This document shows positions 1-7,714 of a DNA stretch of 64,000 nt, piece after piece. The notes under the pieces were generated by a model. The model was not told the origin of the DNA. It saw only the letters and a list, made by a program, of their open reading frames with translations, and searched no databases. Source of the DNA: Ramlibacter albus (GTDB taxonomy: Bacteria > Pseudomonadota > Gammaproteobacteria > Burkholderiales > Burkholderiaceae_C); assembly GCF_014297445.1 (NCBI RefSeq), contig NZ_JACORU010000004.1:62001-126000 (forward strand), in the 5' to 3' direction. Both the position numbers and the translations under genes were made by a program. Positions within the stretch are counted from its first letter, which is position 1. Each line of letters starts with the position of its first letter.

Positions 1-2
1 CC

Positions 3-926
3 AACACCGACGTCGTCCTCATCGTCGACGACGTCCCCGACAACCTTTCCGTGCTGCACGATGCGCTGGACGAATCGGGCTACACCGTACTCGTCGCCAC
101 GAGTGGCGAGGCCGCGCTGCAGCGCGCCGCGCAGGCCGTGCCGGACATCGTGCTGCTCGACGCCATGATGCCGGGCATCGACGGCTTCGAAGTGGCCAAG
201 CGCCTGAAGGCGTCACCCGCAACGGCCCACGTGCCGATCATCTTCATGACAGGCTTGACCGAGACCGAGCATCTCGTCGCGGCGCTCGACGCGGGCGGCG
301 TGGATTACGTCACCAAGCCGATCAAGCCGAAGGAAGTGCTTGCGCGCATGGGCGTGCACATGCAGGGCGCGCGGCAGGCGCGGCAGACGCGCAATGCGCT
401 CGATGCGTTCGGCTATGCAAGCATCACGGTGCGTCCGTCCGACGGCCGCTTGATGTGGCAGACCACGCTGGCGCGCGACCTGCTGCTCGCTTACTTCGGC
501 ACGAGCTCACCCGAAACCCCGGCGCCCATCCTCGAGTGGCTGCGCCGGCACCTGCCCGATGCGCAGCGCAACATCGAGCCGCCCAAGCTCACCGCCGACC
601 TCGGCTCGCGCCGGCTCACCATCCGGCTGCACCAGCAGACGGGTGACGACGACTGGCTGATCGTGATGCGCGAGTGTTCCGACGATGCGGTCATCGAGTC
701 CATGAGCCTCGCTTTCAAGCTGACGGCGAAGGAGGCCGAGGTTCTCTACTGGGTGGTGAAGGGCAAGATCAACCGGGACATCGGCGACATCCTCGGCTCG
801 AGCCCGGCGACCGTGAAGAAGCACATGGAGCGGATCTTCGTGAAGATGGGCGTCGAGACGCGCACGGCCGCTGCTTCCATGGCGATGAACCGCATCCGGC
901 AGTTGCATCCGCAGTTCGAGGGTTGA
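3..926 (+). CDS. LuxR-family two-component response regulator, 5' end outside window
   Basis: The frame is open from the first bases, so the true start lies upstream; 307 residues are visible. An N-terminal receiver domain (about residues 1-120) shows the acidic pair in LIVDD, the phosphoacceptor Asp in VLLDAMMPG (visible residue 53), Thr in FMTGLT (83) and Lys in YVTKPIKP (105). A linker of roughly 110 residues follows. The C-terminus is a LuxR/GerE helix-turn-helix, beginning LTAKEAEVLYWVVKG and including GSSPATVKKHMERIF. It should bind DNA after phosphorylation by a histidine kinase, which is not seen and is probably just upstream. Its target is unknown. Confidence 0.93.
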   Translation, partial: NTDVVLIVDDVPDNLSVLHDALDESGYTVLVATSGEAALQRAAQAVPDIVLLDAMMPGIDGFEVAKRLKASPATAHVPIIFMTGLTETEHLVAALDAGGVDYVTKPIKPKEVLARMGVHMQGARQARQTRNALDAFGYASITVRPSDGRLMWQTTLARDLLLAYFGTSSPETPAPILEWLRRHLPDAQRNIEPPKLTADLGSRRLTIRLHQQTGDDDWLIVMRECSDDAVIESMSLAFKLTAKEAEVLYWVVKGKINRDIGDILGSSPATVKKHMERIFVKMGVETRTAAASMAMNRIRQLHPQFEG

Positions 927-930
927 CCTG

Positions 931-1260
931 TCAGCCCCACGAGCGGCTGAACACCTCGTCGAGTGCATCGGTAATCGCTTGGCCATGTTCGGCGAGCGAT
1001 GACACCTTGGGCCCGAGTTCTTCGAAGGCGACCGACACGACTTGCAGCGGGTGAAGCGTGACGTCGGTGTTCCGGATACGAAAGATCGGATTCAGCCGCG
1101 CACCGGTCGCCGACCGTTTGCCTGAAGTGACGGTGGTGCGAGCGAGCGGCACGACCACTCTGCGGTGATACGCGTCGAAGAACGATGACTGGACGACGAC
1201 AACGAAGGGGATGGCGTCGCGCTGCTTGCCCTTGTTGGCATGGACATCGAACTGGGCCAC
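931..1260 (-). CDS. ccdB: CcdB-like toxin of a type II toxin-antitoxin pair
   Basis: This 109-residue protein matches CcdB along its length: N-terminal AQFDVHANKG, central RVVVPLAR-type strand (VVVPLARTT), RLNPIF and a C-terminal helix. CcdB proteins poison DNA gyrase through a C-terminal Trp-Gly-Ile; this one ends in SRSWG, so Trp-Gly is present but the final Ile is missing. The GTG start at 1260 overlaps the antitoxin TAG stop by one base (TAGTG), which indicates translational coupling. Family membership is seen in the sequence; gyrase as target is inferred from the family. It lies tail-to-tail with the response regulator. Confidence 0.85.
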   Translation of the reverse strand: MAQFDVHANKGKQRDAIPFVVVVQSSFFDAYHRRVVVPLARTTVTSGKRSATGARLNPIFRIRNTDVTLHPLQVVSVAFEELGPKVSSLAEHGQAITDALDEVFSRSWG

Positions 1261-1514
1261 TACAGGTTCACGTGCTCGTCCGCAAACGAACCGTATTGCG
1301 CGTCGAATTCGTTCCACTCCTCGCAGAGCCTGCGCGCCTGCTCCTGCTGGCTCTCGCGCGCCTGGCGTTGCCCGGCCACGTACTCGACCAAGAGGTCTTC
1401 GACGGTGGCGGACAGGTTGGCCGTGTAGTTACGTGCCTCGTTCACGACGTCCTCGCTCAAGGTGAGATTGACCGGCCGCTTGCCGGCAGGGGTACTGCGG
1501 GACTGCATGCGCAT
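1260..1514 (-). CDS. ccdA: CcdA-like antitoxin
   Basis: This is an 84-residue protein placed directly before ccdB. The N-terminal half (about residues 14-45, KRPVNLTLSEDVVNEAR) is a ribbon-helix-helix DNA-binding segment. The C-terminal half is Gln/Glu/Arg-rich, with REEWNEF-type sequence (LCEEWNEFDAQYGSFADEH) like the CcdA tail that binds and neutralises CcdB. A second ATG lies two codons in (1508). The start sits inside a perfect palindrome, consistent with autoregulation. No strong ribosome-binding site is visible upstream, so translation may be leaderless or weak. Confidence 0.85.
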   Translation of the reverse strand: MRMQSRSTPAGKRPVNLTLSEDVVNEARNYTANLSATVEDLLVEYVAGQRQARESQQEQARRLCEEWNEFDAQYGSFADEHVNL

Positions 1515-1525
1515 ATTATGCGCAT
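1507..1525. promoter_or_regulatory. Palindrome at the ccdA start, putative operator
   Basis: ATGCGCATA and TATGCGCAT flank a single T, a perfect 9-1-9 inverted repeat covering the antitoxin start codon. A further ATGCGCA copy follows at 1528-1534. CcdA-type antitoxins repress their own operon through ribbon-helix-helix sites at the promoter, so this is a good operator candidate. Binding itself is inferred. Confidence 0.6.
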
Positions 1526-1540
1526 CCATGCGCACGCGGG

Positions 1541-2503
1541 TCAAACCCGTGCGCGAACCGCCATCCGCACCGCGAGGTCGAAAGCTGCCTGCAGCCCTTC
1601 GACACGCGCGACGCCCTTGCCGGCGATGTCGAACGCGCTGCCGCTGGCCGACGTCGCGACCGGCACCGGCAGGCCGCCATGCAGCGTGACGCCGCGCTCG
1701 AAGCCCATCAGCTTCATCGCGATCTGGCCCTGGTCGTGGTACATCGAGACGACCGCGTCGAAGTCGCCGCGGCGCGCGGCGATGAACACCGTGTCGGGCG
1801 ACCACGGCCCGCTCGCGCCGATGCCGTCGCGCTTGAGCTTCTCGACGGCGGGGGCGATCACCTCGATTTCCTCCGTGCCGATGGAGCCGTTGTCGCCGGC
1901 ATGCGGGTTGAGGCCGGAGACCGCGATGCGCGGCTGCGCGACACCGGCGCGGCGCAGGGCGCGGTCGATGATCAGCACCGCATCGCGCACCGCCTCGGGC
2001 GTGATGAGCGCTGCGACGTCCTTCACCGGCACGTGCGAAGTGACACGCGACGTCCACAGCCCTCCGGTGATGTTGAACTCGCAGACGAACTCGCGCACGC
2101 CGAAACGCTTCTGCATGAACCGCAGTTCGTCCTCTTCGCCCATGCCCGCCATGCGCAGGGAGTGCTTGTTGAGCGGGGCGAAGACGATGCCGTCCGCCTG
2201 GCCGCTGCGCACGAGGTCGACCGCGGTCGTGAGCGACGAGAACGCCGAGGCTCCCGCCGCGACGCTGCATTCGCCGAGCGGTGCGTCGCCGTGCGGCTCG
2301 GGAATTTCAAGGTGTTCGATGCCCAGGCCCTTCAGGTCGAGGGCAATACCGGCGGCCTGCTCGCCGGCTGCGAGCGTGGAGGCGGGCGCGACGAGCAGCA
2401 CCTCGGCGGCTTGCGTGGTTGCCGGCTGCGCGAGCAGCTTCACGCCCATCTCGGGCCCGACGCCGGCGGGGTCACCGAGCACGAAGGCGATGCGCGGCTT
2501 CAT
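1541..2503 (-). CDS. pdxA: PdxA-family 4-phospho-hydroxy-acid dehydrogenase
   Basis: This 320-residue protein is full length for PdxA. The N-terminus RIAFVLGDPAGVGPEM is the family signature. The three metal-ligand His positions are recognisable in TSHVPVKDV, NPHAGDNGS and YHDQGQIAMK. PdxA oxidises 4-hydroxythreonine-4-phosphate with NAD in pyridoxal phosphate synthesis; related paralogues act on D-threonate or D-erythronate 4-phosphate. Its start overlaps the stop of the upstream Bug protein by four bases. That coupling to an organic-acid binding protein, away from ksgA, makes a catabolic PdxA2-like role possible. The exact substrate is unresolved. Confidence 0.85.
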   Translation of the reverse strand: MKPRIAFVLGDPAGVGPEMGVKLLAQPATTQAAEVLLVAPASTLAAGEQAAGIALDLKGLGIEHLEIPEPHGDAPLGECSVAAGASAFSSLTTAVDLVRSGQADGIVFAPLNKHSLRMAGMGEEDELRFMQKRFGVREFVCEFNITGGLWTSRVTSHVPVKDVAALITPEAVRDAVLIIDRALRRAGVAQPRIAVSGLNPHAGDNGSIGTEEIEVIAPAVEKLKRDGIGASGPWSPDTVFIAARRGDFDAVVSMYHDQGQIAMKLMGFERGVTLHGGLPVPVATSASGSAFDIAGKGVARVEGLQAAFDLAVRMAVRARV

Positions 2504-3471
2504 TGGCCCTCCGGCTTGATGTTGGCGTCCTTCACCAGCTTGCCGAAGCGCTCGTACTCCTGCCGGTTCATCTCAGCGAACTGCTCGACGGAGAGGGCGC
2601 CCACATCGCCGCCGAGGCCGCGGATGCGCGCCTGCACGTCGGGCAGCTTCAGCACCTTGTTCAGCTCGGCGACGAGCCGGTCCACCACCGGTTTCGGCGT
2701 GCCCGCGGTCACGTACATGCCGTACCACGTCGTCACGTCGGCACCCCTCACGCCCTGCTCGGCGAGCGTGGGCACGTCGGGCAATTCCTGCGACCGCTTC
2801 TCGGCGGTAACCGCCAGCGGCCGGAACTTGCCGGCGCGAATCTGCGACATCGCGGACGAGGTGCTGTCGAACATCATGCTCACCTCGCCCGAGATCACGT
2901 CGACGTGCGCCTGCGAGCTGCCCTTGTAGGGGATGTGGATCGCCTTCGTGTTGGTGATCAGCGTGAAGGCTTCGCCGGCGATGTGCTGCGTGCTGCCGAT
3001 GCCGGAGGACGCGTACTTGAACGAGCCCGGCTTCTCCACCATCGCAGCCAGCAGTTCCTTCACGTTGCGATAGGGCGCCGTCGCGGGCACGACCAGCACG
3101 TTGGGCATCACGGCGACCAGCCCCACGGGCACCAGGTCCTTCAGCGGATCGAACTTCAGTTTCAGCAGGTGCGGCGCGATCGCCTGGCCGGTGTTGGTGG
3201 CGAGCAGCAACGTCGTGCCGTCCGGCGCGGCGCGGGCCGTGAGTTCGGCGGCGATGGTGTTGGACGCACCGGGCCGGTTCTCCACGACCACCGACTGCTT
3301 GAAGTCCGGCGCGAATTTCTCGGCGAGCATGCGCGCGAGGATGTCGGTGCCGCCTCCGGGCGACGCGCCCACCATGATGCGCACGGGCTTGTCGGGCCAG
3401 CCCTGTGCGTGGGCGAGAGGGGCAAATGCGAGTGCGGCTGCGAGGGGCAGCCAGTGGCGGCGGGAAATCAC
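2500..3471 (-). CDS. Bug-family tripartite tricarboxylate transporter substrate-binding protein
   Basis: This 323-residue periplasmic binding protein has a signal peptide ending in LAHAQ. The mature part begins GWPDKPVRIMVGASPGGGTD, the usual start of the TctC/Bug fold. The GTG start at 3471 is preceded by AGGAGA at good spacing; longer in-frame starts lack this and would run into dctA. Bug proteins bind carboxylates and related small molecules. No TctA/TctB membrane subunits are near, which is common for Bug genes in Burkholderiales. It is translationally coupled to pdxA downstream and lies 47 bp after dctA. Confidence 0.9.
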   Translation of the reverse strand: MISRRHWLPLAAALAFAPLAHAQGWPDKPVRIMVGASPGGGTDILARMLAEKFAPDFKQSVVVENRPGASNTIAAELTARAAPDGTTLLLATNTGQAIAPHLLKLKFDPLKDLVPVGLVAVMPNVLVVPATAPYRNVKELLAAMVEKPGSFKYASSGIGSTQHIAGEAFTLITNTKAIHIPYKGSSQAHVDVISGEVSMMFDSTSSAMSQIRAGKFRPLAVTAEKRSQELPDVPTLAEQGVRGADVTTWYGMYVTAGTPKPVVDRLVAELNKVLKLPDVQARIRGLGGDVGALSVEQFAEMNRQEYERFGKLVKDANIKPEGQ

Positions 3472-3518
3472 GCGGTTGTCTCCTGTTCTTGCCGCCACAG
3501 GGTAACCGAGAACCCAGG

Positions 3519-4871
3519 TCAGGGCCGCACCGGCGCCATGTGGTCGTCCTTCGCCTCGTGGATCACCTCGGGCTCGTCGGCCTCGACGTCCGACGGGTTC
3601 GCCAGGCGCGCCTGCATCTGCTCGACGTCGAGGTCGCCGGTCCACTTCGCGACCACCAGCGTGGCGACCGCATTGCCCACCAGGTTGGTCAGCGCACGCG
3701 CCTCGGACATGAACCGGTCGATGCCCAGGATCAGCGCGAGGCCGGCCACCGGCACGTCACCCACAGCGGAAAGCGTCGCTGCGAGCACGATGAACCCGCT
3801 GCCCGTGACACCCGCCGCACCCTTCGACGTGAGCAGCAGCACCGCCAGCAGCGTCAGCTCCTGCATCAGCGTCATGTGCGTGTTGGTCGCCTGCGCGATG
3901 AACACGGCGGCCATCGTGAGGTAGATCGACGTGCCATCGAGGTTGAACGAATAGCCCGTGGGGATGACAAGGCCCACGGTGCTCTTCTTCGCGCCCAGGT
4001 TCTCCAGCTTCTCCATCATGCGCGGCAGCACGGACTCGGAGGACGACGTGCCCAGCACGATCAGCAGTTCCTCCTTGATGTACTTGATCAAGCGCCACAC
4101 CGAGAACCCATGGGCACGTGCGATGCCGCCCAGCACGACGAAGACGAACACCAGGCACGTGAGGTAGAACGACCCCATCAGCTTGCCCAGCGAGAACAGC
4201 GAGCCCAGGCCGTACTTGCCGATGGTGAACGCCATCGCGCCGAAAGCACCGATCGGCGCCAGCTTCATGATGTAGCCGACGATGGTGAAGAGCACGTGCG
4301 AGCTCTTCTCGATCACGTCGAACACCAGCGTGCCGCGGCCGCCGAACTTGTGCAGCGCGAAGCCGAAGAGCAGCGCCAGCAGCAGCACCTGCAGGATCTC
4401 GCCCTTGGCGAAGGCGTCGAAGAACTGCGTCGGGATGACGTTGAGCAGGAAGTCCGTCGTGCTGGCCATCTTGCCGGGGCCGGTGTACGCGGCGATGCCT
4501 TTGGTGTCGAGCGTCGCGGCGTTGACGTTCATGCCCGAGCCGGGCTGCAGCACGTTGACGACGACCAGGCCGATGATCAGCGCGACGGTGCTGACGATCT
4601 CGAAGTACAGCAGCGCGAGGCCGCCGGTCTTGCCGACCTTCTTCATGTCCTCCATGCCGGCGATGCCCACCACCACTGTGCAGAAGATGATCGGCGCGAT
4701 CATCATCTTGATCAGCTTGATGAAGCCGTCGCCCAGCGGCTTGAGCGACGCACCGAACTCGGGCGCGAAGTGGCCGACGAGCACGCCGGCCACGACGGCG
4801 ACGATGACCTGGAAGTAGAGGGAGCGGTACAGCGGCTTGCGCGGCTGCGCAGCATCGGCGGCGGACGACAT
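3519..4871 (-). CDS. dctA: C4-dicarboxylate:cation symporter DctA
   Basis: This 450-residue inner-membrane DAACS transporter imports succinate, fumarate and malate with protons or sodium. Family motifs are clear: the serine-rich loop [25 protein letters not shown] and [13 protein letters not shown]. Several hydrophobic segments span the protein. The start is supported by AGGAAAAGGAA upstream. The acidic C-terminal tail is cytoplasmic and variable in the family. No dctBD-type two-component pair is next to it, and I found no convincing sigma-54 promoter in the short upstream gap. The following Bug-pdxA genes suggest a shared theme of organic-acid uptake. Confidence 0.96.
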   Translation of the reverse strand: MSSAADAAQPRKPLYRSLYFQVIVAVVAGVLVGHFAPEFGASLKPLGDGFIKLIKMMIAPIIFCTVVVGIAGMEDMKKVGKTGGLALLYFEIVSTVALIIGLVVVNVLQPGSGMNVNAATLDTKGIAAYTGPGKMASTTDFLLNVIPTQFFDAFAKGEILQVLLLALLFGFALHKFGGRGTLVFDVIEKSSHVLFTIVGYIMKLAPIGAFGAMAFTIGKYGLGSLFSLGKLMGSFYLTCLVFVFVVLGGIARAHGFSVWRLIKYIKEELLIVLGTSSSESVLPRMMEKLENLGAKKSTVGLVIPTGYSFNLDGTSIYLTMAAVFIAQATNTHMTLMQELTLLAVLLLTSKGAAGVTGSGFIVLAATLSAVGDVPVAGLALILGIDRFMSEARALTNLVGNAVATLVVAKWTGDLDVEQMQARLANPSDVEADEPEVIHEAKDDHMAPVRP

Positions 4872-4908
4872 GGGCAGTTCCTTTTCCTTTGGGGATGCGG
4901 AACTTTAG

Positions 4909-4932
4909 GGATTCAGGGTTTCCCCCGAATCC
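4909..4932. other. Stem-loop between hemerythrin gene and dctA
   Basis: GGATTC and GAATCC enclose a short GGG/CCC inner stem. The hairpin lies 38 bp before dctA and 38 bp after the upstream hemerythrin gene. On the reverse strand it is not followed by a T tract, so it is not a classical terminator. A dctA leader structure or mRNA-processing site is possible. Confidence 0.35.
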
Positions 4933-4969
4933 GGGATTGCCACATCGTTGAGTCAGGTCAAAGTCAGCG

Positions 4970-5635
4970 TCACGGCAGGCGTGCCAGGACGCGCGACGCG
5001 ACCGTCTTGTGCCCCGGCAGCAGGTTCTGCACCTGCGCCATCAGCTTGCGCCGCTTCATCATGCGGTGGGCGTGCGTGACCGCCTGCTCCATGGCGTTGC
5101 GCTTGGCGACCAGCAGGCCGCCGAGCAGCACCGCGCCCGCGGCGATCAGCAGCCCGCTGCCGCTCATGGAGCGCGCCATGCCGCTGGCCATCTCCGGCGC
5201 GCGCGGCGCCATGAGGTGCATCTTGCGGCGCGACCAGCGCGAGCCGAGGTCGTCCAGCTCCTTCACCAGCACGCGTTCGGCCAGAGGCAGCAGCACCGTC
5301 TCTTCGTCCGCCACGTGGTGGATGATGTTCTGCATCAGCGTGTAGAACGTGGAGTCGAGCTCGGGGCCCGTGCCTTCCATCGCGCGCAGGCGCGCGATGA
5401 GCTGCTTCATCTCGTAGTGCTCGGGCTCGCTCTTGCGCAGCACCTCGTTGTCGCTCACCTCGCGCAGCGCGGGGTAGAAGATTTCTTCCTCCAGCGTGGC
5501 GTGCACTTCCACGGCGAGGCAGACCTGGTCCACCAGGCCCTTCTTCACGCGCGCGGAGAGCGAGGGTTCGTACTTGTGGAACACCGCCATCACGTGCGTG
5601 TGGTCCATGCGGATCATCCTGGTGACCGACGTCAT
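4970..5635 (-). CDS. Hemerythrin HHE-domain protein with C-terminal membrane segment
   Basis: This 221-residue protein has an N-terminal hemerythrin-like four-helix domain (about 1-140). Its di-iron ligand candidates are in MDHTHV, HATLEEEIFYP, HYEMKQL and IIHHVADEE. A hydrophobic stretch near residues 155-176 (GLLIAAGAVLLGGLLVA) suggests a membrane anchor, followed by a basic tail. Such proteins bind O2 or NO, or sense iron or redox state; the precise role here is unknown. It lies 12 bp after a closely related paralogue, indicating a tandem duplication within one transcript. Confidence 0.85.
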   Translation of the reverse strand: MTSVTRMIRMDHTHVMAVFHKYEPSLSARVKKGLVDQVCLAVEVHATLEEEIFYPALREVSDNEVLRKSEPEHYEMKQLIARLRAMEGTGPELDSTFYTLMQNIIHHVADEETVLLPLAERVLVKELDDLGSRWSRRKMHLMAPRAPEMASGMARSMSGSGLLIAAGAVLLGGLLVAKRNAMEQAVTHAHRMMKRRKLMAQVQNLLPGHKTVASRVLARLP

Positions 5636-5647
5636 TTCAGTTTCCTT

Positions 5648-6250
5648 TCAGAAGGCGGAGCGGCGTGTCCAGGGGCGCGCCATGGGGCCGTGGCGCACCA
5701 TCAGGAAGCCGCCGTTGAGCAAGGTGGTGGCGGTGGACATCAGCATGCGCGGCGACAGCGACCGCGCGAAGCTGCCTGCGTACTCGCCGCCGCGGGAAGC
5801 CATCATCTCGAACCGGCGCTTCGCGAAGCGCGCACCCATGTCCTGCAGCTGCTCCGGGATCAGCCGCTCGGCGGCCGGCAGCAGCTGCGACTCCTCGTCG
5901 GCGACGTGGTGCATCACCAGGCGCATCAGCTCGAAGAAGCTCTCGTCGAACATCGGGTCGGTCGTCACCATCTGCCGCAGCCGCGCAATGAGCGTGCGCA
6001 TCTCGTCGTGCTCCACCGGGCTCTTGCGCATCAGGTCGTTGTCGAAGACCAGGCGCAGTACCGGGTAGAAGATCTCTTCCTCCAGCTGCGCGTGGGTTTC
6101 GAGCGACAGGCAGACGCTGTCCACGATGCCGCGCTTGAGGCGGTCCGAGAGCGTCGTCTCGTACTGGTGGAACGTCGCCGCCACGTGCGTGTGGTCCAGG
6201 CGGATCAGGTTGGTGATGCTCGGGGCGAGCTGGGTGAGGACGGTGGCCAT
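5648..6250 (-). CDS. Hemerythrin HHE-domain protein, paralogue of the downstream gene
   Basis: This 200-residue protein shows the same domain plan as its downstream neighbour: LDHTHVAATF, HAQLEEEIFYP, HDEMRTLI and MHHVADEE supply the presumed di-iron ligands. A C-terminal stretch (about 165-185) is moderately hydrophobic. The start at 6250 gives an N-terminus homologous in position to the second copy; longer in-frame extensions run into the urt promoter region and were rejected. It is divergent from urtA, sharing a 139-bp intergenic region. Function by family: O2, NO or iron handling. Confidence 0.85.
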   Translation of the reverse strand: MATVLTQLAPSITNLIRLDHTHVAATFHQYETTLSDRLKRGIVDSVCLSLETHAQLEEEIFYPVLRLVFDNDLMRKSPVEHDEMRTLIARLRQMVTTDPMFDESFFELMRLVMHHVADEESQLLPAAERLIPEQLQDMGARFAKRRFEMMASRGGEYAGSFARSLSPRMLMSTATTLLNGGFLMVRHGPMARPWTRRSAF

Positions 6251-6389
6251 GGCTCCATTGCACCCAGCCGCAGCGCGCGGCCTTGTCGGACGGCGGCGCA
6301 TACGCCATGTGTCGTATTCCTGCCTGGCTGGGCCGTTCCCAGAATGGGACCTGTCGATATTTCCAACCCCGCTCAAGGAGCTCGCACAC

Positions 6390-7664
6390 ATGCAACGTCG
6401 TTTCACCCTCAAGGCGCTCACCGCCGCGGTCGCCCTGGCGAGCCTCGGTACCGCCGCCGTCGCCCAGTCCGGCGGCACCATCAAGGTCGGCATCCTCCAC
6501 AGCCTGTCCGGCACGATGGCGATTTCGGAGACGGTCCTGAAGGACACCGCCCTGATGGCCATCGAGGAGATCAACGCCAAGGGCGGCGTGCTCGGCAAGA
6601 AGCTCGAGCCCGTCGTCGTGGACCCGGCCTCCAACTGGCCCCTCTTCGCCGAGAAGACCAAGCAGCTGCTGGGCCAGGACAAGGTGGCCGTGATGTTCGG
6701 CTGCTGGACCTCGGTGTCGCGCAAGTCCGTGCTGCCGGTGGTCGAGGAGATGAACGGCCTGCTGTTCTACCCCGTGCAGTACGAGGGCGAGGAGCTGTCC
6801 AAGAACGTGTTCTACACGGGTGCCGCGCCCAACCAGCAGGCCATCCCCGCCGTGGAATACCTGATGAGCAAGGAAGGCGGCGGCGCCAAGCGCTTCGTGC
6901 TGCTGGGCACGGACTACGTCTACCCCCGCACCACCAACAAGATCCTGCGCGCCTTCCTGAAGAGCAAGGGCGTGAAGGACAGCGACATCGACGAGAAGTA
7001 CACGCCGTTCGGCCACGCCGACTACCAGACCATCGTTGCGGACATCAAGAAGTTCTCCGCCGGTGGCAAGACGGCCGTGATCTCCACGATCAATGGCGAC
7101 TCCAACGTGCCGTTCTACAAGGAGCTGGGCAACGCCGGCCTGAAGGCCAAGGACGTGCCGGTGGTGGCGTTCTCCGTGGGTGAAGAGGAGCTGCGCGGCG
7201 TCGATACCAAGCCGCTGGTGGGCCACCTGGCCGCCTGGAACTACTTCATGTCGGTGAAGAACCCGACGAACGACGAGTTCACCAAGAAGTGGGCCGCGTA
7301 CGCCAAGGCCAAGAACATTGCCGGCCACAAGGACAAGCCGCTGACCAACGACCCGATGGAAGCCACCTACATCGGCGTGTACATGTGGAAGCAGGCCGTC
7401 GAGAAGGCCAAGTCGACCGACGTCGACAAGGTCATCGCCGCAATGGGCGGCCAGACGTTCAAGGCCCCGTCCGGCTTCACGGCCAAGATGGACGAGAAGA
7501 ACCACCACCTCCACAAGCCGGTGTTCATCGGCGAAGTGAAGGCCGACGGCCAGTTCAACGTGGTGTGGAAGACGCCCGGCCCGGTCAAGGCCAAGCCCTG
7601 GTCGCCCTTCATCGAAGGCAACGACAAGAAGAAGGACGAGCCGGACGGCAAGTCGAAGACCTGA
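6390..7664 (+). CDS. urtA: Urea ABC transporter substrate-binding protein UrtA
   Basis: This 424-residue periplasmic protein has a signal peptide ending AAVAQ and a mature start GGTIKVGILHSLSGTMA. UrtA binds urea and delivers it to UrtBC. Family segments include FGCWTSVSRKSVLPV, LFYPVQYEGEE and FSVGEEELRG. AAGGAG precedes the ATG at 6390; in-frame sequence upstream lies in the promoter region. It heads a same-strand urtABCDE operon and is separated from urtB by a hairpin that may raise the amount of UrtA relative to the rest. Ntr control is expected from the family but no site was identified. Confidence 0.96.
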   Translation: MQRRFTLKALTAAVALASLGTAAVAQSGGTIKVGILHSLSGTMAISETVLKDTALMAIEEINAKGGVLGKKLEPVVVDPASNWPLFAEKTKQLLGQDKVAVMFGCWTSVSRKSVLPVVEEMNGLLFYPVQYEGEELSKNVFYTGAAPNQQAIPAVEYLMSKEGGGAKRFVLLGTDYVYPRTTNKILRAFLKSKGVKDSDIDEKYTPFGHADYQTIVADIKKFSAGGKTAVISTINGDSNVPFYKELGNAGLKAKDVPVVAFSVGEEELRGVDTKPLVGHLAAWNYFMSVKNPTNDEFTKKWAAYAKAKNIAGHKDKPLTNDPMEATYIGVYMWKQAVEKAKSTDVDKVIAAMGGQTFKAPSGFTAKMDEKNHHLHKPVFIGEVKADGQFNVVWKTPGPVKAKPWSPFIEGNDKKKDEPDGKSKT

Positions 7665-7679
7665 ACGGGTGTTTGCGTG

Positions 7680-7700
7680 AAGGGCGGCGTGCCGCCCTTT
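7680..7700 (+). terminator. Hairpin between urtA and urtB, possible attenuator
   Basis: AAGGGCGGC and GCCGCCCTT form a 9-bp perfect inverted repeat separated by two bases and followed by a short T run. It lies 15 bp after the urtA stop and just before the urtB start. It probably works as a weak terminator or 3'-end stabiliser that lets the binding protein be made in excess. Confidence 0.55.
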
Positions 7701-7714
7701 GCACAGGTTCCTGC

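Noticed and set aside
4872-4969. Sigma-54 promoter expected before dctA
   Set aside because: TGGCAATC occurs, but no GC element lies at the required distance, so it was not annotated.
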